A stretch of DNA of 64,000 nt. Origin: Streptantibioticus parmotrematis. Its GTDB lineage: Bacteria; Actinomycetota; Actinomycetes; Streptomycetales; Streptomycetaceae. A model generated the notes under the pieces. It saw only the letters and a list, made by a program, of their open reading frames with translations, searched no databases and was not told the origin of the DNA. The position numbers and the translations under genes were made by a program. The stretch's first letter is position 1, and each line of letters opens with the position of its first letter. Location: contig NZ_JAINVZ010000013.1 in NCBI RefSeq assembly GCF_019890615.1, forward strand, positions 142,568 to 206,567, given 5' to 3'. Positions 38,052 to 47,720 of the stretch are shown here, one piece after another.

Positions 38052-38794
38052 GCGCGGGGGAGTTGATCGCCTCTGCGGCTGGGCCAAACGTGCTCCGGTA
38101 CGCGTCCCGGGCCGTAGGCACCGTCGCCTTTTTCCTCCTCACGGTCACCGTGGCACTCGGCATTGCGACGGCGGGACGCTGCGCGCCTCAGCGGTTTGCC
38201 CGGTTCGAGATCAGCATGCTCCACCGCAACCTCTCCCTCCTCTCGCTGCTTTTCCTGATCTGCCACATCACCACCGCACTCGCTGACAGCTTTGTCCGCC
38301 TGGGTTGGCTCGCGGCCGTCGTGCCCTTCCTTTCGTCCTACCGGCGGTTTTGGTTGGGTCTCGGCACAGTGGCCTTCGATCTTCTGCTCGCCGTACTGAT
38401 CACCACGGCCGTGCGGCTCCGGATCGGCAGGAGCCGTTGGAAGGCAATCCACTGGCTGGCATACGCGATGTGGCCCGACGCGCTGTTCCACGCAGCGGGC
38501 ATCGGCACCGACACTCCGCTGGGCTTCCAACTGGCGCTGTACGGCCTGTGCCTCGCGCTGGTTCTCGGAGCCGTTTGGTGGCGACTTCTGCGTACGACAA
38601 CCACTCGCGCGGGGGTCCGATTGTGCCTGGCCGCGGCGTCGTCAGCGGTGTCCTGCCTTTTGGTGGTCTTCGTTGTCGTGGGTCCCGCGCAGCCTGACTG
38701 GGCTCGTCGCGCCGCCCCGATCTCATACGTCCACACGAGCGGCTTCCTGCGAGCAGACGCGGCGGTGGAGGCGGGACCGGAGGCGGACCGGTGA
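38048..38794 (+). CDS. Ferric-reductase-like transmembrane heme protein
   Basis: 248 residues from GTG 38048, overlapping the apbE stop. About six hydrophobic helices are visible. Histidines inside them (MLHRNLSLLS, LICHITTALADS, AIHWLAYAMWPDALFHAAGIGTD) are placed to bind two b-type hemes as in the ferric reductase/NOX domain. It lacks an FAD/NAD(P)H domain, so electrons should come from partners, probably the NuoF-like protein and ferredoxin next to it. Confidence 0.8.
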   Translation: MSAGELIASAAGPNVLRYASRAVGTVAFFLLTVTVALGIATAGRCAPQRFARFEISMLHRNLSLLSLLFLICHITTALADSFVRLGWLAAVVPFLSSYRRFWLGLGTVAFDLLLAVLITTAVRLRIGRSRWKAIHWLAYAMWPDALFHAAGIGTDTPLGFQLALYGLCLALVLGAVWWRLLRTTTTRAGVRLCLAAASSAVSCLLVVFVVVGPAQPDWARRAAPISYVHTSGFLRADAAVEAGPEADR

Positions 38795-40128
38795 ACACGC
38801 ACCCGATCACAGGACCGCCCTTACAGCCGGCGCCCACCGGCGGGGAGTCGGGTGCCCGCCTACTGAGTGGAGCGTCGGACGCCGGGGCGGGGGAGGAATT
38901 GTCCCGGCACTTGGCCCGGTACGGTCCCCTTCCACTTCCCTCTGTCGGCGGGTGCGCGGAACTGATCAGGGTTGTCGAGGAGTCCGGCCTCACCGGTCGC
39001 GGCGGTGCCGCGTTCCCGACCGGGCGCAAGATGCGGTCGGTCGCGGTGGGCGTGGGACGAAGGGTGGTCGTCGCCAACGGAATGGAGAGTGAGCCCGCCA
39101 GCTGCAAGGACTCGACACTTCTTGAGCACGAGCCACATCTGGTCCTCGACGGCGCGGCGGTCGCGGCCGAGGCAATCGGCGCGGACACCGTTCACCTTTG
39201 CCTTCCCCGGGACCGCCAAGACCTCGTGGACGGTCTGACGAGAGCTGTGCGCAGCCGCGTGGAACACGGCGTCGACACTGTGCCCGTACTGGTCCACAGT
39301 GCTCCATTCCCGTACGTCTCCAGCGAGGAGACCTCCCTCGTGCGATGGCTCAACGGGGGCGACGCCAAGCCGATGACAGTCCCTCCACGGCCGTTCGTGA
39401 CAGGGGTCGCAGGACGCCCCACCCTGATCAACAACGTCGAGACCCTGGCGCACCTGGCGCTGATAGCCCGCAAGGGGCCCGCGTGGTTCCGCGGTCTCGG
39501 CAGGGCGGACGCACCCGGCTCCGCCCTGGTCACCGTTTCTGGCGGGGTTCGCCGTCCAGGTGTTTACGAGGCACCGATGGCCACGACCATCGGCTCTATC
39601 ATCGACCTTGCCGGCGGACCCGCGGCCGTACCTCGAGCGGTCTTGGTGGGAGGGTTCTTCGGGACTTGGCTCCCCGCTCCGCGGGTCCTGGACATCCCAT
39701 ACGCTCCGTCGGATCTGGCCGAACTGGGTGCGGGCCCGGGAGCGGGCGTCCTTGTAGTCCTGCCCAGCTCCGCTTGCGGCCTGGCCGAGACAGCCAGCGT
39801 GCTCAATTACCTCGCAGCGCAGAGCGCCCGGCAGTGCGGGCCTTGCTATCGCGGCCTGCCGGCGGTGGCTCAAGACTTCACAGCACTGGCCAAAGGCCGC
39901 GGAGATACTTCGGTAATGCGCCGGCTGAAGCACAGAGTGGGGCTGCTGCCCGGCCGAGGCGCCTGCCGTCTTCCTGATGGCGCGGCACAACTCGCGGCGT
40001 CGGCACTGCGTGTTTTCGCGGACGACGTCCACCATCACCTGAGTTTCGGCCAGTGCCGAGGCTGGTTCGGGGCCCGGGTCGTGAAAGTCCCGGTGCCTGT
40101 CGCACCGAGGGAAGAGGAGTGGCGGTGA
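38791..40128 (+). CDS. NuoF-like NADH dehydrogenase flavoprotein
   Basis: 445 residues from GTG 38791. The FMN/NADH loop is in GLTGRGGAAFPTGRKM and later ANGMESEPASCKD. VTVSGGVRRPGVYEAP is the SLBB part. Near the end QCGPCYRG plus GACRLPDG give three cysteines for an iron-sulfur cluster, close to but not identical with the SCGxCxPC of complex I NuoF. It should take electrons from NAD(P)H and pass them to the ferredoxin or heme protein. It is coupled to both neighbours by GTGA overlaps. Confidence 0.82.
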   Translation: MNTHPITGPPLQPAPTGGESGARLLSGASDAGAGEELSRHLARYGPLPLPSVGGCAELIRVVEESGLTGRGGAAFPTGRKMRSVAVGVGRRVVVANGMESEPASCKDSTLLEHEPHLVLDGAAVAAEAIGADTVHLCLPRDRQDLVDGLTRAVRSRVEHGVDTVPVLVHSAPFPYVSSEETSLVRWLNGGDAKPMTVPPRPFVTGVAGRPTLINNVETLAHLALIARKGPAWFRGLGRADAPGSALVTVSGGVRRPGVYEAPMATTIGSIIDLAGGPAAVPRAVLVGGFFGTWLPAPRVLDIPYAPSDLAELGAGPGAGVLVVLPSSACGLAETASVLNYLAAQSARQCGPCYRGLPAVAQDFTALAKGRGDTSVMRRLKHRVGLLPGRGACRLPDGAAQLAASALRVFADDVHHHLSFGQCRGWFGARVVKVPVPVAPREEEWR

Positions 40129-40346
40129 ACGCATCCGACCGCGGGATCAGCGTGCTGCGCGTCGACCGGATCGCCTGTGAGGGACGTGGGCTGTGCGCCG
40201 AGCTGATACCCGAGTCGATCCACCCTGACGAGTGAGGGTACCCCGTCGTGCACAACGCCGGTATCGCGGCTGACCTCTTAAAGCACGCCCGTCGGGCAGT
40301 GGCCGGATGCCCGGCACTCGCGTTACGGCTGGAGGCCACAGCATGA
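40125..40346 (+). pseudogene. Ferredoxin with internal stop codon
   Basis: GTG 40125 overlaps the NuoF-like stop. The frame reads VLRVDRIACEGRGLCAELIPESIHPDE, then TGA at 40233, then GYPVV...ARRAVAGCPALALRL to TGA 40344. Cysteines are spaced C-x5-C...CP, as in small single-cluster ferredoxins. A TGG to TGA change explains the stop, since tryptophan fits the position in the family. A sequencing error is possible; otherwise the operon lacks its soluble carrier. Confidence 0.75.
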
Positions 40347-40566
40347 GCCCGCGTGCACCCGCGTGATGGACGCAGACGCGTGGTGTGTGCACTTCGGGAC
40401 TTGGACGAACGACGGGCTGCCCGTCCGCCTGACTCGGGTCACGGGTTTCGGAGTCCACGTCCCATCGAGGGCCGCTCAGACGCGGCCTCGGGACGGCGGC
40501 GGCGGGAGCTGGCGGGCGGAGCATCTGGATCGGCGATATATCGGACGAGCCATGGAGTGTTGAGAG

Positions 40567-41676
40567 ATGACTAGGAGTGGCGTGGAGCCCGAGGTAGGAG
40601 AAGCTGCCGTCGAAAGGCTCCACGAGGAGCGTGGGCCGTGGAGCGGTACGAGCGAACCGATCGGGCAGCGTCAGGACATGGTGACGCATCCTGAGTTGAA
40701 GGTGTCGGCGATCTGGAGGGTCCTCGCCCGACGCAGCACTCACGAACGGTCCGCGCAGGAGACGTCGATGCGTTGGGTGGAGTCGGCGGGTCTTTGCCAA
40801 AGCCCGGCGGAGTCGGCGAATCTGCATCAGAGCAGACCAGGTCTGCTGGCCGCATGGTGCCATCCGGATGCCAGCGAAGCGGACTTGTCGCTCGTGGCCA
40901 TGTGGATGTCCTGGCTCTTTCTGCTCGACGACCGGATAGACGAGAGCACTCTCGGCCGTGACGCGGACCAATTGGAGTTCCGTCTGCGGGATCTGCACGC
41001 GGTAGCCCTGGGGATGTCCGGCCCAGTGTCCCCCATGGGGCGGGGACTGGCGGAGATCATTGAGCGGGCTTGCGAGGAGATGCCCTCGTGGTGGCAGTTC
41101 AGATTTCGCAGGAACGTGGCGGAGTACCTGGCGGCCTGCGTCTGGCAGGCAGCCCATCGGCAAGCCGGGCAGGTTCCCACTCTTGAGGAATTTCCGTCCC
41201 GGCGCCGTGCGTTCGGGGCGGTGATGCCCTCGTTCGACAGGACGGAGGGAGTTCTCCTGCCGTCCTCGATCCACTACTCCAGGCCTTACCAAGACCTCCT
41301 CTTCGCGGCCGCCGACCTGGTCTGCTGGACCAACGATCTGATGACGGCTGACAAGGAGGCCGCGCACGGCGACCTCCACAACCTCGTCCTGGTCACGGCA
41401 CACCATAAAGGTCTAGAACGGCAGGCTGCCGCCCGGATGGTGGCCGCGGCCTGCGAGGACCGTCTGCACGTCTTTTCTCGTGCCCGTGAAGAGCTCGCCG
41501 AACTCCTCCAGGCTCGGGCGGAAGTATCGGCCGAAGGCGTCGAACTGCGAGCCGACGACTGCGCCACCGTGTTGCTTGCGTGGGTACGAGGGCACTTGGA
41601 GTGGGGGCTGCACACCCCGCGCTACCACCCGGAGGATGATGAAGCAGGAAGGTCCTGTCATGCCGGTAGCCACTGA
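40567..41676 (+). CDS. Class I terpene synthase
   Basis: 369 residues. The aspartate-rich motif is LLDDRIDE (Asp121, Asp122, Asp125). The NSE-type motif is CWTNDLMTADKEAAHGD (Asn256, Asp257, Thr260, Lys263, Glu264), and the C-terminal Arg-Tyr pair is in HTPRYHP. All metal-binding parts are present, so it should ionise and cyclise a prenyl diphosphate, most likely farnesyl or geranylgeranyl diphosphate. The product cannot be read from the sequence. ATG 40567 has only a weak site (GAG). The P450 start overlaps its last 17 bases. Confidence 0.88.
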   Translation: MTRSGVEPEVGEAAVERLHEERGPWSGTSEPIGQRQDMVTHPELKVSAIWRVLARRSTHERSAQETSMRWVESAGLCQSPAESANLHQSRPGLLAAWCHPDASEADLSLVAMWMSWLFLLDDRIDESTLGRDADQLEFRLRDLHAVALGMSGPVSPMGRGLAEIIERACEEMPSWWQFRFRRNVAEYLAACVWQAAHRQAGQVPTLEEFPSRRRAFGAVMPSFDRTEGVLLPSSIHYSRPYQDLLFAAADLVCWTNDLMTADKEAAHGDLHNLVLVTAHHKGLERQAAARMVAAACEDRLHVFSRAREELAELLQARAEVSAEGVELRADDCATVLLAWVRGHLEWGLHTPRYHPEDDEAGRSCHAGSH

Positions 41677-42976
41677 TGCCATGCTTCGCGCGCCAAGGGT
41701 GCCGGGAGGCTTGCCCTTCGTGGGCCACGCGGTAAGTCTGCTCAAAGAACCACTGGCGTTCCTCGACGCGCAACGCCCGCTGGGGGAGCTCGTCGAGTTC
41801 CGCATCGGGCGCCGACCCGCCTACATTGTCAACCACCCCGAACTGGTCCTGGCCGTCCTGGCCGGCCCCGCGGGCCGCTTCACACGCGGCGAGATCTTCG
41901 CCAAGGCCCGACCACTGTTCGGGCAGGGAGTGGTGGTGGCGGACGGTATCCGGCACCGCGACCGCCGACGAGCCCTCCAACCCCTGCTCAGTGCCGTCCG
42001 CCTGCCGGGGTACCTCTCCACACTCGCCGAGTTGGTGAGTGAGCGGGTGGCCTCCTGGAGCGATGGCCAGACCGTCGATTTGAACGCGGAGATGACCGAC
42101 CTTACGCTGAACGCGGTCGCTGCCACCATCCTCGGTCACCCCCTCCCTCCTAGGTCCGCGGAGACCGTCCACCGAGCGCTGCCGATAGTTGTCAGCGGCC
42201 TGGCCCGCCGTGCCTACGGCCCTGCCGCCGCGTTGTTGGACAGACTCCCCGGGCGCGAACGCGCCCAGTACCGAGCGGCGTTGGCGGACATCCACCGTGT
42301 GGTGGACGCACTCATCACCGCTGACGAATCAAGTCCAGCCCTGCGACAGCTCGCCGGTGGCGTCGACGTGGACCAGCTTCACGACGACGTCACTTCGCTG
42401 CTCATCGGAGGATCTCACACCACTGCGGCGGCGGCCGCCTGGATCTTCATCCTCCTGAGCCGATATCCACAAGTCCGAAGCCGGATCAAGCGAGAGACCG
42501 GCGAAGTCCTCGGAAGCCGCCCCGTCACTTCCGCGGACCTACCCAATCTCGTCCTCACCCGACGCGTGGTGCAGGAGACTCTCCGCCTCTTCCCACCGGT
42601 CTGGCTCTTTCCTCGACGCGCGGTCTCGGCCTGCGACCTCGGGGGACACCACGTGGAGGCGGGCACCCAGGTCTTCTACAGTCCCTATTCGCTCCACCGC
42701 GACCCTCGATGGTTTCCCAGGGCCACTTCGTTCGACCCCGACCGCTGGGACCCTGAACGCCACCCCCAACCACCACGCGGCGCCTATCTCCCCTTCGCCG
42801 CCGGTGTACATGGCTGTCCCGGTGGCGACTTCGCCCTGGGAGAACTCACCCTCCTCGCAGCGGCGGCCACCGCGCGTTGCCGACTGGATCCTGTTCTGGG
42901 CAGCCGCACCACGCCCGTTCCAGCGGCCACCCTCGGTCCTGGCCCGGTGAAAATGATAGTTAACGCTCACCCTTGA
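41660..42976 (+). CDS. Cytochrome P450, terpene-tailoring
   Basis: 438 residues from ATG 41660, which has AGGAAGG seven bases upstream; ATG 41639 is in frame but badly spaced. The I-helix is LLIGGSHTTAAAAAW, the ExxR helix is QETLRLFPP and the heme cysteine lies in FAAGVHGCPGGDFALGE. PPVWLFPRRAV and the long lead resemble the CYP170/eukaryote-like group, which oxidises sesquiterpenes. Overlap with the cyclase gene implies translational coupling and action on its product. Confidence 0.88.
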   Translation: MPVATDAMLRAPRVPGGLPFVGHAVSLLKEPLAFLDAQRPLGELVEFRIGRRPAYIVNHPELVLAVLAGPAGRFTRGEIFAKARPLFGQGVVVADGIRHRDRRRALQPLLSAVRLPGYLSTLAELVSERVASWSDGQTVDLNAEMTDLTLNAVAATILGHPLPPRSAETVHRALPIVVSGLARRAYGPAAALLDRLPGRERAQYRAALADIHRVVDALITADESSPALRQLAGGVDVDQLHDDVTSLLIGGSHTTAAAAAWIFILLSRYPQVRSRIKRETGEVLGSRPVTSADLPNLVLTRRVVQETLRLFPPVWLFPRRAVSACDLGGHHVEAGTQVFYSPYSLHRDPRWFPRATSFDPDRWDPERHPQPPRGAYLPFAAGVHGCPGGDFALGELTLLAAAATARCRLDPVLGSRTTPVPAATLGPGPVKMIVNAHP

Positions 42977-43189
42977 CATCGCGTCGGCTCATACGGTTCG
43001 GGCACCGCGAGACTGCCCCGTCGCGGCTTGTCGGCTACCGCCTGGTGGTGGCGCCGGAGCCGTGGATCCATCCACCCGCCCTTTGTGGTAGGAGCAGACT
43101 GGTTCGGTCCGTGATCAGTGGCTCTACGGCGTCCAGGCCCTGTTGCTGGAGCGCGAAGGCGATGATTATGGTCAGCGTTTCGTTTGCGC

Positions 43190-43480
43190 CCCTGGAGCTC
43201 CGGAGTGGCCGGCGTCCGCGAGCTGCTGCCGGTGCGGCAGTGGCGATGGCGCAGCCCCGGGCGGAAGGCGTTGGACGACCGGAAGGTGCTCAGCGGCATC
43301 CTGTTCGTGCTGTACACCGGCATCTGATGGGAGCGGCTGCCGGGTGAGCTCGGTTTCGGCTCGGGGATGACCTGCTGGCGCCCACTGCGGGACTGGAATA
43401 ACGCCGGTGTCTAGCAGCGCTTGCACGAGGTGCTGCTGCCAGAGCTGCGGGCCCCGGAACGCCCGGACCTGTCGCGGGGT
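43190..43480 (+). pseudogene. IS5-family transposase remnant with stops
   Basis: The plus strand reads RKALDDRKVLSGILFVLYTGI-stop-WERLPGELGFGSGMTCW, then DWNNAGV-stop-QRLHEVLLPEL. The stops replace residues that are Arg and Trp in the relative next door. Only the N-terminal third is left. Confidence 0.65.
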
Positions 43481-43855
43481 GTTAGCGCCCTGACATGGGA
43501 GGTGTCGACCACGCAGCGGGACCAGTCCAGCCGGGTGGGGGGAAAGGGGGGCCGCATTCAGCTCGGCCAGCAGGACTTCGTGGAGCCGCTGCCAGACGCC
43601 AGCCTCGTTCCAGTCCGGCAGGCGGCGCCAGCAGGTCGTGCTCGAGCCGAAGCCCAGGTCCCTGGGCAGGTACTCCCACCGGATGCAGGTGTGTAGCACG
43701 TACAGAATCCCACAGAGCACCTCCCTGTCCGGCAGCGGCTTGCGGCCGGGGTGTCGGAACCTGCGCTCACGCTGCGGCAGGAGCGGCTCCAGGCGATCCC
43801 ACGGCTCATCCGACACGATCCACGGCGACGTCCCCACACCGAGCCGAACGCTCAA
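43481..43855 (-). pseudogene. IS5-family transposase remnant, opposite orientation
   Basis: The minus strand reads EPWDRLEPLLPQRERRFRHP, then VLCGILYVLHTCIRWEYLP and TCWRRLPDWNEAGVWQRLHEVLLAEL. After a frame change DWSRCVVDTSHVRAL carries the first DDE aspartate, and the gene ends there. It faces the related remnant at 43190-43480. Confidence 0.7.
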
Positions 43856-44362
43856 CTCCCGCCCCGGACGCGGCGATCAGGGCAGATCCACCTCATTGCG
43901 TTAGCCGTTGTTAGGGGCAGTTCACACACGATCAATTCTCGTGGAGATTCGCTTCCCGGTACGACGCCCTGGCTATGCAGAGCGGTAAGCGTTTGCAGGG
44001 CCGGCCCGAGGCCCTCAGCTTCCCGCGTGGTCGCAGCAGGCTCCCTTGAGCCTTCCGCACACTTGGTGGTGGTCGCGGACCGCGTGGCCACCAGACGTGA
44101 GGCGGGCCGTAGTGCCTGGTCTGGACAACCTGCCACCACGGCCCGTCCCTTTCATCCCCTCAGCGTGCCTCCTCGGGGCGGGAACTCGCCGCGGGCAACT
44201 TCAGGGACAGGGGCCCCGCAGCGAGCCCTCAACTCTTCATACGGCGTAGACGTCAACGAGGTTCACTCCCGGGCCGCTCAACCAGTCCCGGAAGAAGACC
44301 GCCGTTTGACAAGGTGCGGTTGGCAGCCTCGCGTGAATGACTCAGGCTCTCGATCAAACAGC
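43856..44362. other. Intergenic region, no supported gene
   Basis: About 500 bases with only short frames and no recognised motif. Confidence 0.45.
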
Positions 44363-44665
44363 TCAGGGCCTCGCTCGTTGCAGCTCGCGGACTGCCACCT
44401 GATCAGCGGCCGCCTCGAAGATGCTCACTGTCTCGCGTTGCCGGGCGCCGTCGATCGCCTTGAACAGCCGACGCCCTGCGGCGAGTCCCTCGATATATCC
44501 GGCCCCCTGGGCGAAGTCACTTTGGGCGGTCAACAGTTGCAGGTGATCATAAGTGTCCCTTCCCTCGTCGCTGTGCTGCCGACCTGTCCAGTAGCCACGT
44601 ATGAATTTGCTGGGGTCCGTCGAGGTACTGCTTCTGCGTTCCGCGACTGCATACCGTGGATCCAT
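44363..44665 (-). CDS. Hypothetical protein
   Basis: 100 residues. From about residue 18 the composition is that of a folded, soluble helical protein (FIRGYWTGRQHSDEGRDTYD, ALL-type helices, FEAAADQVAVRELQRA) with plausible codon use. No family recognised and no strong ribosome binding site. It may be the C-terminal remnant of a longer gene, because coding character fades upstream. Confidence 0.4.
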   Translation of the reverse strand: MDPRYAVAERRSSTSTDPSKFIRGYWTGRQHSDEGRDTYDHLQLLTAQSDFAQGAGYIEGLAAGRRLFKAIDGARQRETVSIFEAAADQVAVRELQRARP

Positions 44666-45140
44666 CCGTCCTCACCACCCTTGGCGATCACGCTGTTGCG
44701 AAGCCCTGTGCCAGGAGGCCGTCTCTTGAGAGAGCTTCTGGCGGCGTGTCCGTGCCCTTGTGTCACGCCATCCGGCCCGCGGTATGCCGGCATTCCCGGC
44801 ACTCCAAACCATCGGTGCTGAGCCCATCCCAAGGACCTGTCCCGTGGGCCGTCCACGGCGCGGGCCGACGGCTCGCGCTCGCCATCGATCCATGGGCTCA
44901 AGCTCTGCCGCTGTGGGGTCGCGGCGGCACTCCCAATCTGTGCCGCCGCGGACTTCCGCCGTGACCCCCTTGGCGAGGTCCAGGGGGAGGCGGAAGGGGA
45001 CCACAGGCGGCATCGCCGACGGCGGCCGGAACGCCACATGGTCCCATCCAGCCATACGCACGCCGGGCGGGAAGGGTTCGATCCGATTCATCCGGCCCGC
45101 CTCGCCCCAGGGTGGGGCCTGGGCGTGCGTGGTCCAGTAG
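44666..45140. other. Region with possible coding debris
   Basis: The minus strand around 44990-45110 reads RMNRIEPFPPGVRMAGWDHV and looks protein-like, but has no identifiable gene ends. I treat it as debris. Confidence 0.3.
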
Positions 45141-45473
45141 TACGACGCCGTATGCCGGCTTTCCCTGGCCTCCGGTGCCGACAAAGGCTGGTCCGTGACC
45201 TGGCCCCCCGTGCTGGTCCACACAGGCTCGCGGATCTTCGTGGACGGCGTGCCCAGCCAGCAGATCGGCGTCGTACGCAGCTGGGACGGAGACCTGCAAC
45301 TCATGATCCGCGGTTGGCCCGTCTTCGGTTTCAGTAAGGGCACCGCCGCTGGCCAGACCAATGGTGAGGGGGTCGTCGGTGCATGGTTCGCTGTCTTCAC
45401 GCTCAGCAGCAGGGTCCTGCCCGCGACCGTCACCGGTTCGTCCCCGACGCCGTTCAGCTCGAAGCCCGACTGA
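45141..45473 (+). pseudogene. Hypothetical gene fragment
   Basis: After a TAG at 45138 the frame reads YDAVCRLSLASGADKGW, then VLVHTGSRIFVDGVPSQQIG and WDGDLQLMIRGWPVFGF to TGA 45471-45473, with strongly G/C-ending codons. GTG 45195 could start a 92-residue protein. The same frame continues upstream of the TAG, so this may be the 3' part of a broken gene. Family unknown. Confidence 0.35.
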
Positions 45474-45947
45474 GCCCCTTGACTACGGGGACACTTGTCC
45501 AGGCCGGAAAGCGTGACACCCTGGGCCCGGCGCTGTCTCCTCGCTGGAAGTCTCTACAAGTGGCTATGCCGTGACTTCGGGTGAGTGCGAGCGAAGAAGT
45601 CGCACGCTGCCTCGGGCGCCCGCCGATGGCAGGAGCACCGCTCCACCGCAGTAGGCACGGATTCGACGACGAACGACGACAATTCGAAAGGAGCCCGAGA
45701 CCCGCTGCACGAGACGCCCTTCCCGCCACACCACCGTGATCGACTACCAGGAACCCAATGTCCCACCGCCTACGGTGCCCGAGTCCGTTAACCTCAGAGG
45801 TGATCGACAGCATCGGCTCCGCTGGCGCGGGTCAGGCGGACCGTTCGAAACCTCAGCCGGGATGCGCCTGGCCCCGCTCAAGGACCGCAACCCAACAGTT
45901 GGGCCGGGTGGCGGCCACCCAGATCCGGAACAGAGGTTGGGGCACCA
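45474..45947. other. Intergenic region, no supported gene
   Basis: About 470 bases; overlapping short frames on both strands, none convincing. Confidence 0.45.
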
Positions 45948-47720
45948 CTATGAGCAGGTCGGCGGGAGTGGGAACTGGCATAGCCCCTCGAACACGGCCG
46001 GCATCAGCCCCGTGCCGTCGACAGCCGACAGGGGGCGGCTGGAGAGGATCCGGCGTGCTCGTTGCCGATGCTGGGCAAGCACCTCTTCCGATGCCCTTGC
46101 TGCGCGCCGAGGTCGTCCAGTGGTCGCAAATACTCCCCACAAGTCGGGTACTGGCTCCGCTATGGCGCCGCGGTGGCGCCAGATGCCGGCTCGCACGTCC
46201 GAGTGGTAATCGGACAGCAGCCGGTGGCCTGCTGTCGCGATGATCTCCACCGCCTCGATGATGTGCTCCTGGACGGCCTCGGACATGAAGTACGGGAGAC
46301 TGACCCTCGTCCAGCCCGGCTTCAGCATCTCGAACCCTTGGCCGCAGATCACGTCGCGCAGAGCTTCGGCGCGTTCAGGGGAGATGCCGAGAAGCGTGTG
46401 CCCGTACGGTCCGGCACACGAGCAGCCCCCTCGCGCTTGGATCCCGAACAAGTCGTCGAGCAACGCTGTCACGAAGTCATGGTGCAGATGCCCCTCGCCG
46501 TGCCGGATGAGGAAGGAGATCACCGGCAGCCTGGGTACCTCGGTGTTGCCGAGGACCTGAATGTTCGGGTGTCTTAGCCAGCGATCCCTGACTTTCCGCC
46601 AAGTCCGCTCCTCCCGGGCCGAGATCACGTCCGCGCGGACAGATTCCTTGATTGCGAACACGAGGCCGGCGCGGATGGATTCGATGATCGCGGGAGTGCC
46701 GCCCTCCTCGCGGGTCACTGCGTCGGCGCTGTAGCGGTGCTCTGTGGGTCCTACCCAGGCTACCGTTCCACCTCCAGGGACGGCCGGTACGGGCCGACGC
46801 AGGAGATCGCGACGCACTATGAGGACCCCGGGTGTCTGCGGGCCGCCCACGAACTTGTGCGGAGACAGAAAGACGGCGTCCTTGTGATCCCCGCGCCCGG
46901 TCGCTGACTCCTGCACTCGGATGGGGAGGTAGGGGCCTGCCGTCGCGTAGTCCCAGAACGCGAGTGCTCCGTAGCTGTGCAAAAGCGCGCTGACTGAGTC
47001 GGTGTCGGTCACGATGCCCGTGACGTTCGACGCGGCGGACATGCTTCCGATACGCAGCGGGCGGTCCGAGTATTCTTCCAGTCCTGCCTGCAGGTCACTC
47101 AGATCGATCTGACCGTTGCTGTCCTGACGGATCACCACGACGTCAGCGAGGGACTCTCGCCATGCCAGTTCGTTCGAGTGGTGCTCATAGGGCCCTATGA
47201 ATACCACAGGTCGTCTTTCCTTCGGCATCTCCGTCTCGATCCCGTGGTCCCTCGGGAATGAAGCGCCTCGCAGTCCGAGGATCCGCACGAGCCTGTCGAT
47301 CGCCGCGGTCGTGCCCGACCCACAGAAGACGACGGCGTGTGAGTCGCGGGCACCAACGGCATCCGCGATCACGTGGCGGGCCTTCTCGCGTAAGAGTCCT
47401 GTGGTGCGGCCGTTGCTGGAGCTTTGAGTGTGTGTATTGGCGTAACGTGGGAGAACCGCCTCCCGCAGGAAGTCTTCGACGAAGTCCAGCGAACGGCCGG
47501 AAGCCGTCCAGTCGGCATACGTGATGCGGCGGGGGCCGTACGGTCCGGCCACGAGGTCTCCCTCGCCGATGAGGCCTTCCCGTATGCGCTCGAGCAGGTC
47601 GGATGAGGGAGCACCAGGCCGCAGCAGTGAGGGGTTCACGTATAGAGGATACGGATTCCAGAGCAACGCGGTTCGATCGATTCTGCGTGCCAGCCTCGCC
47701 CTGGGGACGATGCTGTTCAT
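45948..47720 (-). CDS. Class V aminotransferase/cysteine-desulfurase-like PLP enzyme
   Basis: 590 residues, longer than a typical IscS/SufS (about 400). PLP motifs are CGSGTTAAIDRLVRILGL, YEHHSNELAWRESLADVVVI, the aspartate in ALAFWDYATAGPY (Asp257) and the Schiff-base lysine Lys289 in LSPHKFVGGPQTPG. A cysteine in the mobile loop (QARGGCSCAGPYGH) would allow desulfurase or selenocysteine-lyase chemistry. An additional C-terminal region of about 120 residues is unexplained. It stands between debris regions with no partner gene, so its substrate is unknown. Confidence 0.85.
   Translation of the reverse strand: MNSIVPRARLARRIDRTALLWNPYPLYVNPSLLRPGAPSSDLLERIREGLIGEGDLVAGPYGPRRITYADWTASGRSLDFVEDFLREAVLPRYANTHTQSSSNGRTTGLLREKARHVIADAVGARDSHAVVFCGSGTTAAIDRLVRILGLRGASFPRDHGIETEMPKERRPVVFIGPYEHHSNELAWRESLADVVVIRQDSNGQIDLSDLQAGLEEYSDRPLRIGSMSAASNVTGIVTDTDSVSALLHSYGALAFWDYATAGPYLPIRVQESATGRGDHKDAVFLSPHKFVGGPQTPGVLIVRRDLLRRPVPAVPGGGTVAWVGPTEHRYSADAVTREEGGTPAIIESIRAGLVFAIKESVRADVISAREERTWRKVRDRWLRHPNIQVLGNTEVPRLPVISFLIRHGEGHLHHDFVTALLDDLFGIQARGGCSCAGPYGHTLLGISPERAEALRDVICGQGFEMLKPGWTRVSLPYFMSEAVQEHIIEAVEIIATAGHRLLSDYHSDVRAGIWRHRGAIAEPVPDLWGVFATTGRPRRAARASEEVLAQHRQRARRILSSRPLSAVDGTGLMPAVFEGLCQFPLPPTCS

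Noticed and set aside
40125..40346. Selenocysteine at the TGA of the ferredoxin
   Set aside because: The position is expected to be tryptophan (TGG to TGA), no SECIS-like structure was noticed and no selenocysteine genes are in view.
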